17,361 bases of DNA, taken from NCBI GenBank assembly GCA_964645285.1, contig CAZYDR010000079.1, forward strand, positions 1-17,361, in the 5' to 3' direction. The notes under the pieces are model-generated. The model saw only the letters and a list, made by a program, of their open reading frames with translations. It had not been told where the DNA came from and ran no database searches. Source of the stretch: JAYZAP01 sp964645285. GTDB lineage: Bacteria > Pseudomonadota > Alphaproteobacteria > JAAXGF01. The position numbers were made by a program, and so were the translations under genes. Below are positions 8,100 through 15,772 of the stretch, piece after piece (positions within the stretch are counted from its first letter, which is position 1; each line of letters opens with the position of its first letter).

Positions 8100-8492
8100 T
8101 TAATGGACAGGGCCCTGGTCGTGGGGGCTGTCGAGTGAAAACGCCGGAATTACCACGTCGAAGGCCTCGCCGTCGCGGGTTTCCATTTTATAGGTGCCAA
8201 GCATGATCCCCTACGGCGTTCCGAGCGGCGTGCCGCTGGTGTACTCGAAGGTCTCGTTGGAGCCAAGCACTGGTTGTTCGCCGACCACGCCGGCGCCCCG
8301 CACTTCCTGAATTCGGCCATTGGCGTCGGTAATACGCCAGTAGCGATTGATCAGTTGCACGATTTCGCCGCCGGTATTTTGGATCGCCACCTGATAGGCC
8401 CACACGAAATGGTCCTCTTCCGGCACTGACTGATCCTCCAGATAGAGAGCAATGACCCTCACTTCGATCGATCGCGTGGTTTGCTTATACAT
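8100..8492 (-). pseudogene. apaG: ApaG protein gene with in-frame amber codon
   Basis: ApaG is a small fibronectin-type-III-like protein linked to Co2+/Mg2+ homeostasis and diadenosine tetraphosphate levels. From ATG 8492 the frame encodes MYKQTTRSIEVRV, then the family core VQLINRYWRITDANG and GAGVVGEQPVL. A TAG at 8211-8213 stops it after 93 residues. Beyond that codon the same frame continues with GIMLGTYKMETRDGEAFDV and IPAFSLDSP to a TAA at 8100-8102, exactly the ApaG C-terminus, for 130 codons in all. The family has Ser in this PSGxM position, so one base change, TCG to TAG, explains it. Truncation would remove the last beta strands. It may be a true nonsense mutation, a sequencing error, or suppressed in vivo. 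Confidence 0.85.
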
Positions 8493-8606
8493 CGTGGTTG
8501 GTCCCGAGCCTGTCGCCCGCACGTCGCGGCAGGGCAAATCTATACTCCCCAGATAGCATGGCGCGCGGCCGGGTTGTCCAGCCGCCATATGGAGAAATGC
8601 CTTGGA

Positions 8607-9560
8607 CTACCCGCAGGAAGCGCCACCGAGGACGCAGAATCGGGCACAATGGGGATGGTTGAGCTTCACCGGACCCCGGGCATCCGCCAGACTGTGACCC
8701 AACTCGAACTGGTCGTCGTAGGGTGCCAGGGTACAGGCGTTGACCACCGGGCGATCCGCGCCGCGCCGCTTGATGACCATGCGCGAGGTGGCGCACATCG
8801 GGCTATCCCGCGCCACGACAAGGATATCCCAACAGTCGGTGGTGATTTCCGGCACATCGGCGACCGCGTCCATTTCCGGAAACAGTACCAATGACAGGGG
8901 ATTGAAAGTATCGACCGGAATGCCGCGCTCGGCGAACAGACGGGCATAGCCCTCGCGCAGGGTATCCTCGGTCTCGCCCCAACAGGTGCGCCCGGCGACA
9001 TGGAGGTTGAAGCCGTTATGGGCCGACCATTCGAGGCCCAAAATGGTCGGCCCCCAGGCGTGGGCGCCGCGCTCAAGCTCATGGAGCACCGGCGTGTAGT
9101 GATCGAGGGAGATGCGGATTATCAGCCGGTCGCCAAAGCGTTCGCGAAGGTCGAGCAGGGGCTCGGTGAGCTTCATCATGGGCCGCATGGCGTTGGTCAG
9201 CACCAGCACCTCATAGCCACGGCCCAGGGCATCGTCGATCATGGCGATAATGTCTGGGTTCATGAACGGCTCACCACCGGTGAAGCCGATTTCCCGGGTT
9301 GCCAAGGCCTGGTCTTCGATTTCGTCGAGATAGGCGGCGACCTCGGTGGCGCTGAGATAAGTCAGGCGGTCGTTGCTCGGGCTCGATTCGATATAGCAGT
9401 TGCTGCAGGTCAGATTGCATAGCGTGCCGGTGTTGAACCACAGGGTATCGAGCCGCGTAAACGCCACCTCGGCGCGGCGCTTGCCGTCGGCGGTGACGTT
9501 GGGATCGCGGAACTTGGCCGTATCGATAAAGGGAAAGGTTTGGGACGCGACGTCGGACAT
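8607..9560 (-). CDS. radical SAM protein with C-terminal SPASM-like cysteines
   Basis: The protein has 317 residues. The radical SAM cluster motif is Cys48, Cys52, Cys55 (CNLTCSNCY), followed by GFTGGEPFMNP for SAM binding. The C-terminal third has further cysteines (CWDIL, MCATSRM, VNACTLAPYDD and HPHCARFCVLGGASCG), suggesting an auxiliary iron-sulfur cluster as in SPASM or twitch enzymes. The product is not known to me; related proteins modify peptides or serve in cofactor synthesis, but no precursor peptide is evident nearby. ATG 9560 is preferred over GTG 9572 because GAGAAG lies a few bases before it. It is followed on the same strand by apaG, 114 bases downstream, so one transcript radical SAM-apaG-folE-trkH is possible. 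Confidence 0.85.
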   Translation of the reverse strand: MSDVASQTFPFIDTAKFRDPNVTADGKRRAEVAFTRLDTLWFNTGTLCNLTCSNCYIESSPSNDRLTYLSATEVAAYLDEIEDQALATREIGFTGGEPFMNPDIIAMIDDALGRGYEVLVLTNAMRPMMKLTEPLLDLRERFGDRLIIRISLDHYTPVLHELERGAHAWGPTILGLEWSAHNGFNLHVAGRTCWGETEDTLREGYARLFAERGIPVDTFNPLSLVLFPEMDAVADVPEITTDCWDILVVARDSPMCATSRMVIKRRGADRPVVNACTLAPYDDQFELGHSLADARGPVKLNHPHCARFCVLGGASCG

Positions 9561-9656
9561 GTAACTTCTCACTGGAACGGTTTACTCAAGCGGTAGCACT
9601 CTGTTTTCTAGCGTGACCGGTCGCGCACACCAAATCAATCTTTCGTGCGCAGTACC

Positions 9657-9685
9657 TTGCCCGCGCGGGTGGGCTTTCGTATACA
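9657..9685 (+). promoter_or_regulatory. sigma70-like promoter for tRNA-Gly
   Basis: TTGCCC (9657-9662) and TATACA (9680-9685) are 17 bases apart, each with 4 of 6 consensus positions. The predicted start near 9692 precedes the mature tRNA 5' end by about 14 bases, a normal leader for RNase P processing. Confidence 0.4.
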
Positions 9686-9705
9686 GAGGATATAGCACGG
9701 AGCAG

Positions 9706-9779
9706 GCGGGCGTAGCTCAATGGTAGAGCCTTTGCTTCCCAAGCAAATGACGAGGGTTCGATTCCCTTCGCCCGCTCCA
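9706..9779 (+). tRNA. tRNA-Gly (anticodon CCC)
   Basis: A complete cloverleaf can be drawn. The acceptor stem is GCGGGCG with CGCCCGC, the D arm GCTC with GAGC, the anticodon stem TTTGC with GCAAA around the loop TTCCCAA, and the T arm has GGTTCGATTCC. The discriminator is T and CCA is encoded at 9777-9779. The anticodon CCC reads GGG glycine codons. A short T-rich stretch follows directly. I see no copy of its 3' end elsewhere in the window, so no attachment-site duplication is supported. Confidence 0.96.
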
Positions 9780-9868
9780 ATTTTTCATAATTGTGGCCAG
9801 ACCCATACAGCCGGCGCGGTGGCCGTTCCGTGTTCGGCGTCAGGTGCGCCGGGAGCGCGGGACGCCAA

Positions 9869-10021
9869 TCAGTAGTAGAAGCCGAGAGCGCCTTCGGGCC
9901 GTGGTGTGAAGCCAAAGCAGTCGCTGACGACGCGGGCCTTGTTGATTTGACGGGGGCCGACGCCCAAGTGTCGACATAACCACGCTGTATAACCGGTAAG
10001 CAGGGTGTCCATAGTTTTCAT
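9869..10021 (-). CDS. small hypothetical protein, 50 residues
   Basis: ATG 10021 is preceded by GACGAGGT with about six bases spacing, a good ribosome-binding site. The encoded peptide begins MKTMDTLLTGYTAWLC and ends in EGALGFYY. It has a slightly amphipathic N-terminal half, two Cys and no signal peptide or membrane span that I can defend. I do not recognise a family. It stands alone between tRNA-Gly and the terminator at 10142-10170. The strong ribosome-binding site is the main reason to call it. The flanks 9780-9868 and 10022-10141 hold nothing else recognised. Confidence 0.45.
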   Translation of the reverse strand: MKTMDTLLTGYTAWLCRHLGVGPRQINKARVVSDCFGFTPRPEGALGFYY

Positions 10022-10141
10022 AACGCTACCTCGTCTTGTGTGGAGCGGTGTAGACCAATCCAATATACGCCAAAATGGGCTTTTTTTGGTAAATCAGTGG
10101 GTTTTTCGCGCTAATAGCCCCGACTTACAGGGAAAGCCACG

Positions 10142-10170
10142 AAAAAGGCACGGTCCCGAGGGACCGCGCC
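10142..10170 (-). terminator. intrinsic terminator of the PotD-like gene
   Basis: Read on the - strand, the arms GGCGCGGTCCC and GGGACCGTGCC form an 11-bp stem (one G-T pair) with a two- to three-base loop, followed at once by TTTTT. It sits 32 bases past the stop codon at 10202. Confidence 0.88.
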
Positions 10171-10201
10171 ATAGTCTCGATTAGTGCGTTTTCTGGTCGG
10201 C

Positions 10202-11323
10202 TTACATGCCGGCGGCGATTTCTTCCCAAAGCCGTAACATCTTCTGATCGCTCACGGGATCCATGGTCAGGAAGAACGTGGTGTTGGCCATGAGCGCGAT
10301 CGGGTCGGTGTAGCCGAGAGCCTCGAGGGTCTCCGGGGCCACCAGATAGAACGACTTCTGGTTGCCGTGGCCGTAGTCGTAGGCCTCGATGAGGAATTTG
10401 CCGGCCTCCGGCGCCAGCCAGGCATCGATGAAGTCGTACTGCATGTTCTCATCGCCGGTGCCCGAGTTGATGCGCACGGGACCGCAGGCCCAACCGAAGG
10501 CGCCTTCCTTCGGGTTGGCGTAGGCGACCGGAATGCCCTGCTCGCGCAGGTTCACCAGGGCCTCGTTCCAGGCATAGGCCATGACGCACTCGCCGGTGGC
10601 GATGGACTGCTCCATGTCGGTCTGGCTTTCCCAGAAGAAGCGGGCCAGGGGGCGCTGCTTGCGCGTCATCTCGGCCGCCTTCTCAAGGGCCGCGTCGCTG
10701 GGGCTGAACATGTCCTCGCCGAGGATCTTCAGGGCGATGGTCAGGTTGACGTAGGTGCCACGGGGGCAGATGCGGCCCGCATACTCTTCGTCAAACAGCA
10801 TGTTCCAGGTCTCTTCGCCTTCGTAGATGTCGGTGCGGTAGATGATCGACGACAGGCCGAAGCCGGTGATCGCCATATAGAGTTCGCCGTCGATCTCGGC
10901 GCCCTCCATGGTCTGCAATGACGTAAACACGTCGTTCCAGTGGGTCAGACGTGAGGTGTCGATGGGTGCCAGGATGCCTGGGTCGAACTACTTCCTGACG
11001 TTGTCGATGCAGGGGTGGGCGAGGTCCGGCGCATAGCCGGCCCTGATCTTCTGCAGGCCGTCCTCGGCCGAGGCGAAGACTGAATAATCTGGTGAGCGGC
11101 CATGCTTGTCGATAAACGACTGGTGCAACTCGGGCACCTCGTAGCCGCTCCAAGTAAAGTAGTTGATCATCTGGCCGGCCGTGGCATGGGCCTGACCGGT
11201 CGGCAGGGCCAAGAACGCCACGCCGGCGGCGGCCGCCGTCGCGTTGAATTCGCGCCGGCTGATCTTGCGATCATGGACCTGGCGAACAAGCTTTTCGAGG
11301 TTGGGTTTCTTTAGAAAATGTAT
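10202..11323 (-). pseudogene. PotD/PotF-like extracellular solute-binding protein, Tat signal, start codon and amber lesions
   Basis: The frame gives about 373 residues of a polyamine-type ABC-transporter binding protein (PotD is about 348). It has a twin-arginine signal (SRREFN at 22-27, Ala-rich core, AHA cleavage site near 47), then MINYFTWSGYEVPEL, DLAHPCIDNVRK, the region from WNDVFTSLQTMEG, and a C-terminal lobe with GECVMAYAWNEALVNL. It carries two lesions. TAG at 10988-10990 (codon 112) replaces what the family context DNVRK-x-FDPGILAPID suggests was Trp (TGG). No ATG/GTG/TTG exists at the expected start; an ATA at 11321-11323 stands exactly eight bases after AGGAGG, suggesting ATG mutated to ATA. 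Everything else is in frame with no deletions, so decay is recent or the calls are errors. No permease or ATPase genes adjoin it. Confidence 0.85.
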
Positions 11324-11331
11324 ATCGGAGA

Positions 11332-11337
11332 CCTCCT
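11332..11337 (-). promoter_or_regulatory. Shine-Dalgarno of the PotD-like gene
   Basis: A full-consensus AGGAGG on the - strand has eight bases between it and ATA 11323. The first later in-frame start, GTG 11221, would remove the Tat motif, so this site fixes the intended start at the ATA. Confidence 0.75.
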
Positions 11338-11390
11338 AGTCTTTAGTTGTGAGTCGTATTGTTATGAGTGTTGCGATTTTCGCTAACAAT

Positions 11391-11419
11391 ACTCTAACAA
11401 GAGCCAACTATGATCACAA
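11391..11419 (-). promoter_or_regulatory. weak promoter candidate for the PotD-like gene
   Basis: On the - strand TTGTGA (11419-11414) and TAGAGT (11396-11391) are 17 bases apart, 4 of 6 matches each. They lie in an AT-richer 130-base spacer between this gene and the serine hydrolase. Confidence 0.25.
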
Positions 11420-11455
11420 CTTGGCGCACAATTCCAAATATAGAGGGAGACTATC

Positions 11456-12667
11456 TCAATCGATCAGCGCCTGGTAGGTGAGGGCGCGCAGTTCCCGGCG
11501 TACCGAGTAGAAGCCCGACGGCATGAGCTGGGTGGCGTAGACCCCGACTAGGTCCTCCACCGGATCGACCCAGAAGGTGGTGCTGGCCATGCCGCCCCAG
11601 GTGTATTCACCGGGCGAGGTCATCATCTGGGCCAGGGCCGGGTCGAGCATCACCGCGAAGCCGAGACCGAAGCCGACACCGTCGAGTTTGTATTCCGTGA
11701 AGCGGTCCTGGCCCAGGGCGCTGAGATCGCCGGGCAGGTGGTTGCGGGTCATGAACTCGACGGTCTTGCGCCCGAGAATGCGGACGCCGTCGAGAACTCC
11801 GCCACCGCGCAGGGCCTCGCAGAACCGATAATAGTCGCCAATGGTCGAAAGCAGTCCGCCGCCGCCGGAGAAGGTCGTGACCTCGCGGCCGTAGCGGCTG
11901 TCTGCGCCGCCGTCGGCCCGTTTCATGGCGCCGTCGCTGGTTGCTGAATAGAGCGCCGCCATGCGGTCGAGTTTGGCGGTCGGCACCTGGAAGCTGGTAT
12001 CGACCATGCCCAGGGGTGCGAAGATTCGGTCTTCCAGGAAGCGGTCGAAAGTCTGGCCCGACAGGACCTCCACAAGGCGGCCCAATACATCGATGGAAAC
12101 GCTGTAGTTCCAAGCTTCGCCGGGGTGACAGACTAATGGCAGGGTGGCCAGCCGATTGCAGAGCTCCTCCAGGGACCCACTCCGGGGGTGAAAATCGGCC
12201 TTGTGTTCCTTGTACAGGACGCCGATCCGCGATTCCTCGGAAAACCCGTAGGTCAGGCCCGAAGTGTGGGTCAGCAGGTGGTGGATGGTCATGGGGCGGC
12301 ACGCAGGCTCGGTGCGAATTTCGTCGCCGGGTATATCCACCTCCATATGCGCGAAAGCGGAAATATAATCTGCCACCGGATCATCGAGCTGAAACAATCC
12401 CTCCTCGTACAACATCATTATCGCCGCCGAGGTGATCGGCTTGGTCATGGAGTAGGCCCGGAAGATGGTATCTTCGGTGATCGGCGTGCCGGCTTCGACG
12501 TCGGCCTTGCCGGTCATATCGAAGTAGGCAATCTCGCCGTGCCGCGCGATCAGGGTCATGGCGAAGGGCAGTTTACCGGCATTTACATAACCGGCCATCC
12601 AGTCTCCGATACGCCCGAGGCGCTCGCTGGAGAAACCGACGGATTCGGGAGTTACTGTAGGGGGCAT
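11456..12667 (-). CDS. serine hydrolase, class C beta-lactamase/EstB family
   Basis: The enzyme has 403 residues with the penicillin-binding-protein/beta-lactamase fold and no signal peptide, so probably a cytoplasmic esterase rather than an antibiotic resistance enzyme. The SxxK nucleophile pair is Ser73 and Lys76 (AYSMTKPITSAAIM), and the catalytic Tyr is probably Tyr188 in WNYSVSIDVLG. GGGGLLSTIGDYYRF and a late TWGGMASTTFWVDP are typical of EstB-type esterases. The natural substrate is unknown. ATG 12667 is preceded by GAGG, eight bases away, and lies 14 bases after the stop of the GcvT-like gene, so both are translated from one message. It appears intact. Confidence 0.9.
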   Translation of the reverse strand: MPPTVTPESVGFSSERLGRIGDWMAGYVNAGKLPFAMTLIARHGEIAYFDMTGKADVEAGTPITEDTIFRAYSMTKPITSAAIMMLYEEGLFQLDDPVADYISAFAHMEVDIPGDEIRTEPACRPMTIHHLLTHTSGLTYGFSEESRIGVLYKEHKADFHPRSGSLEELCNRLATLPLVCHPGEAWNYSVSIDVLGRLVEVLSGQTFDRFLEDRIFAPLGMVDTSFQVPTAKLDRMAALYSATSDGAMKRADGGADSRYGREVTTFSGGGGLLSTIGDYYRFCEALRGGGVLDGVRILGRKTVEFMTRNHLPGDLSALGQDRFTEYKLDGVGFGLGFAVMLDPALAQMMTSPGEYTWGGMASTTFWVDPVEDLVGVYATQLMPSGFYSVRRELRALTYQALID

Positions 12668-12681
12668 GATTGTCGCCTCGG

Positions 12682-13818
12682 TCAGGTTAAGCCCCGGGCA
12701 ATCTTTTTTTCCGGGTCATAAAAGGGCAAGGATACGATTTCGGCGACAAGGCTGCCGCCGTCGGGCGCCGCCACCGAAACCTCGGCGCCGAGCCAGTCGC
12801 CGGGCTCGGCCATGCGCACGAAGGCAACACCGCAATCCAGGTGCGGCGACCACGATGACGTGGTGATTTGCCCGACTACGCGGTTGTTCCTGGAAACCTT
12901 GGCGAAGCGCTTCGGCGTGGCGCTGGCGCACCGCAGACCGAACATCAGGGGGCGCTGGTCGGCGCCTGCGAGAGCCTGTTTGCCGATGAAATCCGGTTTG
13001 CTCAGGTCAACGAACTTACCTAGCCCGGCCTGATAGGGCGTCATGGACGAGTCGATGTCCGTCCCGTAGTCGATGATGCCGGCCTCGATGCGCCGAATGC
13101 CCATGGAATCCAGGCCACTGTTTATCAAACCGTGTTCAGCGCCGGTGGTCAGCAGATGGCGCCACAGGGCGGGCCCGTCAGTGTCGGTCCGGGTGTAGAC
13201 TTCGAAGCCCATCTCGCCGGTCCAGCCGGTTCGCGAAACGACCACCGGCTGTCCTCCCAGAGCGCACTCCAACACATCGAAATACTTGAAGCTTTCGGGT
13301 GTCCCGCCGTCACGGGCCGCCGCGAGAATATCAAGGGAGCGCGGCCCCTGGACCTGGAGCACCCAGGAATTCGGGTCGCTTACCGTTGCGTCAAACCCGA
13401 CGCCGAGGGCCGCCAGCCAGGGCAGGAACTCGCCGTCCGCCTGGACATAGAGGAAGCGCTCCGGGCCCAAGCGCATGACCACGCCATCCATAAGAATGCC
13501 GCCGTCGGGCCCGCAGGCCAGGCCATAGGCTCCCCGGCCCACGCGCAGCTTGGCCATGTCTCGGGTCAGGGCCTTGTTGAGCAGCCGTTCGGCGTCGGGC
13601 CCGGCGATCTCGATGGGCGATTCCGGCACGTCGTAGAGCACTGCTTGCGTGCGCAGGGTCTGGTAGGCGGCGGCCACGTCGTCGCCCAGGGTCCAGGCAT
13701 AGAGCCGCCGGTTGTAGACACCCAATTGGGCGTCGGCCACGGCGTAGCAGGAATAAAACGGCGATAACTTGAAGCGGTTTTGCTGGACGGTGAATGGTGG
13801 GATAGGCGTATCGCTCAT
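12682..13818 (-). CDS. GcvT/DmdA-family folate-dependent aminomethyltransferase-like protein
   Basis: The protein has 378 residues. The family uses tetrahydrofolate to accept a one-carbon unit from an aminomethyl or methyl donor; members include glycine cleavage T-protein, dimethylsulfoniopropionate demethylase DmdA and sarcosine oxidase domains. Evidence: IEIAGPDAERLLNKALTRDM near residue 80, the conserved SRTGWTGEMGFEVY stretch in the middle, and the C-terminal barrel domain with FIGKQAL and the SP-x-LDCGVAFV stretch. The N-terminal block with SPFY and YNRRLYAW looks closer to DmdA-like members than to GcvT, and no gcvH or gcvP is nearby, so it is unlikely to be the glycine cleavage enzyme. 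I cannot name its substrate. ATG 13818 has GGAG upstream. It lies 59 bases after rquA and 14 before the serine hydrolase. Confidence 0.8.
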   Translation of the reverse strand: MSDTPIPPFTVQQNRFKLSPFYSCYAVADAQLGVYNRRLYAWTLGDDVAAAYQTLRTQAVLYDVPESPIEIAGPDAERLLNKALTRDMAKLRVGRGAYGLACGPDGGILMDGVVMRLGPERFLYVQADGEFLPWLAALGVGFDATVSDPNSWVLQVQGPRSLDILAAARDGGTPESFKYFDVLECALGGQPVVVSRTGWTGEMGFEVYTRTDTDGPALWRHLLTTGAEHGLINSGLDSMGIRRIEAGIIDYGTDIDSSMTPYQAGLGKFVDLSKPDFIGKQALAGADQRPLMFGLRCASATPKRFAKVSRNNRVVGQITTSSWSPHLDCGVAFVRMAEPGDWLGAEVSVAAPDGGSLVAEIVSLPFYDPEKKIARGLT

Positions 13819-13877
13819 GGTGCTCCACGGGACCGGTTAATGTCGAAATGCCGCCGACCCGGTCGGGACAACGAACG

Positions 13878-14598
13878 CTAGCGGCGTTCGACGACGACCT
13901 TCTGATAAAGCCCGCCGAAACACGTTTCCTTGCGCCACACGAATTCATCAGGAGATGACGCGAATTGCAAGATTTCCTTGCGCCATAGCCCTTTGGCGAA
14001 CGGCTCGGCGATGTCGAATATGAGGCTCATGAGAGGCTTCAGCGGATGCCACCAGACCGGTTTGTGATAGCCGATAAACACCACCCGCCCTTTCTCACTG
14101 ATGCACGCCAGCAAGCCGTCGATGACCCGGCGCTTGTAATCGTCGGGGACTTCGTGGAGCAGCAGAAAGCTGACTACCGTATCGTACTCGCCGCCGCCCG
14201 GGTCGGCGGCATCGGCGATGCGCACGCGTGTGTTGGCCATGGGCGCCAGTTGCGGCGGCTGTTTTCCGCCTGGATAGNNNNNNNNNNATAGGAGCGACAT
14301 CGACAACGTCGAGGCGGCCGTCGGGGCCAAGAAATTTCGCCAAGTGTGTCGAAAACTTACCATAGACGCAAGCCGCCTGAAGCACCCGCTGGCCGGGTGT
14401 CATCTCGTTGAGCATCAGGCTCTCAAGGTGGTCGTACTGACCCCACAGGATCATATCGACGACCAGGGGATGATCGAACGTCGCCAGACTGGTGGGCGTC
14501 AGGTAGGCCCAGGTGTAGGTATCACGAAGGTAGGCCGGAACCGCTGGCGTGGGCGTCGCCTGGCCATGAGTGGAAATGCCGACAATTGTGTGGTTCAT
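13878..14598 (-). CDS. rquA: rhodoquinone biosynthesis methyltransferase-like enzyme RquA (interrupted by assembly gap)
   Basis: RquA replaces the 2-methoxy group of ubiquinone with an amino group, using SAM as amino donor, to make rhodoquinone, the low-potential quinone used for fumarate reduction without O2. The class I methyltransferase fold carries RquA-type stretches: YLRDTYTWAYL, VVDMILWGQYDHLESLML, PGQRVLQAACVYGKFSTHLA, LDVVDVAP, FLLLHEVPDDYKRRVIDGLL, VVFIGYHKPVWWHPLKPLMS, EPFAKGLWRKEI and a terminal FGGLYQKVVVE. Ten N's (14278-14287) fall just after DVAP. The frames on the two sides differ by one when counted through 10 bases, so the true missing length should be a multiple of three. 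Without them the protein is about 240 residues, normal for RquA. ATG 14598 has GGAAGG upstream. An FNR-like box lies 67 bases before the start. Confidence 0.85.
14278..14287. other. assembly gap (10 N)
   Basis: The run of unknown bases lies inside rquA at the SAM-binding region. The frame argument given for rquA means 10 is a placeholder length. Confidence 0.95.
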
Positions 14599-14664
14599 CT
14601 CGCCTTCCTTCCCGGTACTGTAGTTCTAACTGTCTGTTTTTGCGCCGGATTAAGCAAACCTGCA

Positions 14665-14678
14665 TTGACCTGAATCAA
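14665..14678. promoter_or_regulatory. FNR/Anr-type binding site between rquA and the maleate-isomerase-like gene
   Basis: TTGAC-CTGA-ATCAA matches the FNR/Anr/CRP-FNR consensus TTGAT-N4-ATCAA at 9 of 10 specified bases. Its centre is 73 bases upstream of the rquA ATG and 78 bases upstream of the divergent ATG 14750, so it could serve either or both. Oxygen-responsive control fits rquA, whose product is needed when O2 is low. I do not see a strong -10 element at the ideal class II distance for either gene. Confidence 0.6.
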
Positions 14679-14749
14679 ACGCTGCGATTGACGGCGGGGC
14701 AACGACTGGGCACCATTGACCGTCATGTCGATGAGGAGGAGTTAGCGCC

Positions 14750-15520
14750 ATGAATTACATGGACAAGTCCGTGCAGTCGCGCGAATGGCCGACCCGCTTC
14801 GACGAGGGCCGTCATCCGCGCGCGCGAATCGGCTTTGTGTTGATCGCCACCGAACGACTGCTCGAGGACGAAATGTTTCGCCTGGCGCCCCCCGATGTAG
14901 GCATTCATTTCAGCCGGGCGCGCAACCGGCGCGAGATCGATGTGGCCAGTCTGGCCTCGATGATCGACCATCTCGCCGAAGCCGCATCGCTGATCATGCC
15001 GGGTGAGGCGCCGGACGTGGTCTGCTACGGCTGCACTTCGGGTAGCGTGGTCATGGGCGAGGACAATGTTATCGCTGAACTTGAGAAGGGGGCGCCCGGC
15101 GCCACCGCGACGACTCTGTTAAGCGGCGTTATCGCCGGCCTGCGGGCGCTTGAGGCCAAGCGCATTGTCATCGCCACACCCTACCTGGACGAGGTCAATG
15201 CCATCGAGGCCGAGTATATGACTCGCCTCGGCTTCGACGTGCTCGATATTCAGGGCCTCAACCTGACCTACGACGAAGAGATCATAAAGGTCGCGCCCGA
15301 GTTCCTGGTCGAGTTCGCCACTGCCGTTGACCGCCCCGACGCCGACGCCATTTTCATAAGCTGCGGCGCCCTGCGGTCCTGCGAGGTCATCGACCAGATC
15401 GAACAGGCCACCGGCAAGCCCGTGGTGACCAGCAACCAGGGCATGCTGTGGCGCTGCCTGCGCCTCGCCGGCATCGACGACAAACCGGATGGCCTGGGCC
15501 GGCTTTTCCGAGAGTTCTAA
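14750..15520 (+). CDS. maleate isomerase / arylmalonate decarboxylase family protein (Asp/Glu racemase superfamily)
   Basis: The 256-residue enzyme belongs to the family of maleate cis-trans isomerase, arylmalonate decarboxylase and the ectoine-utilisation protein EutA. The two opposed catalytic cysteines of the fold are Cys95 in CYGCTSGSVVMG and Cys205 in FISCGALRS; having both argues for isomerase/racemase chemistry over decarboxylase, which keeps only one. Other family marks are TTLLSGVIAGLRALEAKRI, ATPYLDEVNAIEAEY and VTSNQGMLWRCLRLAGI. The substrate is unknown. The start ATG 14750 follows GAGGAGGAG by about ten bases. It is transcribed divergently from rquA with the FNR-like site between them. 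A relic of a related gene lies 240 bases downstream. Confidence 0.85.
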   Translation: MNYMDKSVQSREWPTRFDEGRHPRARIGFVLIATERLLEDEMFRLAPPDVGIHFSRARNRREIDVASLASMIDHLAEAASLIMPGEAPDVVCYGCTSGSVVMGEDNVIAELEKGAPGATATTLLSGVIAGLRALEAKRIVIATPYLDEVNAIEAEYMTRLGFDVLDIQGLNLTYDEEIIKVAPEFLVEFATAVDRPDADAIFISCGALRSCEVIDQIEQATGKPVVTSNQGMLWRCLRLAGIDDKPDGLGRLFREF

Positions 15521-15544
15521 ATATGGCTAACCGGCAATTCCAGC

Positions 15545-15772
15545 ATGAGCAAGCTCTTGGCCAATTTGACCGACGCGCGCCGGACGCACCTGGAATCACT
15601 GCTCCGCACAGGGAAAAGTTCAAAGACCAAATCCAAAGTAGGCGGCGATTGCCGCAGGCTCGGTTGGTCGGAATACAGATTTGATCAGGAATCGAATTTC
15701 CCGGGATTGTTGCGCGAGTTCATTACAGATGCGGGGAAGGGAATTTTGAAGGAATGCGGGGCTTCAACCTGA
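15545..15772 (+). CDS. doubtful small ORF, 75 residues
   Basis: The reading frame starts MSKLLANLTDARRTHLESLL, is rich in Lys and Arg, and ends in ILKECGAST. There is no ribosome-binding site and codon use weakens toward the end. A second overlapping frame from ATG 15524, four bases after the isomerase stop, would give 53 residues. I recognise neither, and the 3' end of this ORF overlaps an isomerase gene relic, so the whole 15521-15802 stretch may be decayed sequence. Confidence 0.2.
   Translation: MSKLLANLTDARRTHLESLLRTGKSSKTKSKVGGDCRRLGWSEYRFDQESNFPGLLREFITDAGKGILKECGAST

Noticed and set aside
9706..9779. tRNA-Gly as an integration site for a mobile element
   Set aside because: I found no integrase gene, no phage-like genes and no repeated copy of the tRNA 3' end within the window.
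9586..9915. 109-codon - strand frame containing ERAKGIEPSSF
   Set aside because: That peptide is the well-known false translation of the complementary strand of a tRNA gene; here it covers tRNA-Gly.
11456..12667. antibiotic-resistance beta-lactamase
   Set aside because: There is no signal peptide, and the EstB-type motifs point to a cytoplasmic esterase-like hydrolase; resistance is not supported.
13830..13870. possible terminator hairpin between rquA and the GcvT-like gene
   Set aside because: The CCGAC/GTCGG stem is only five pairs and no T-run follows on the - strand.
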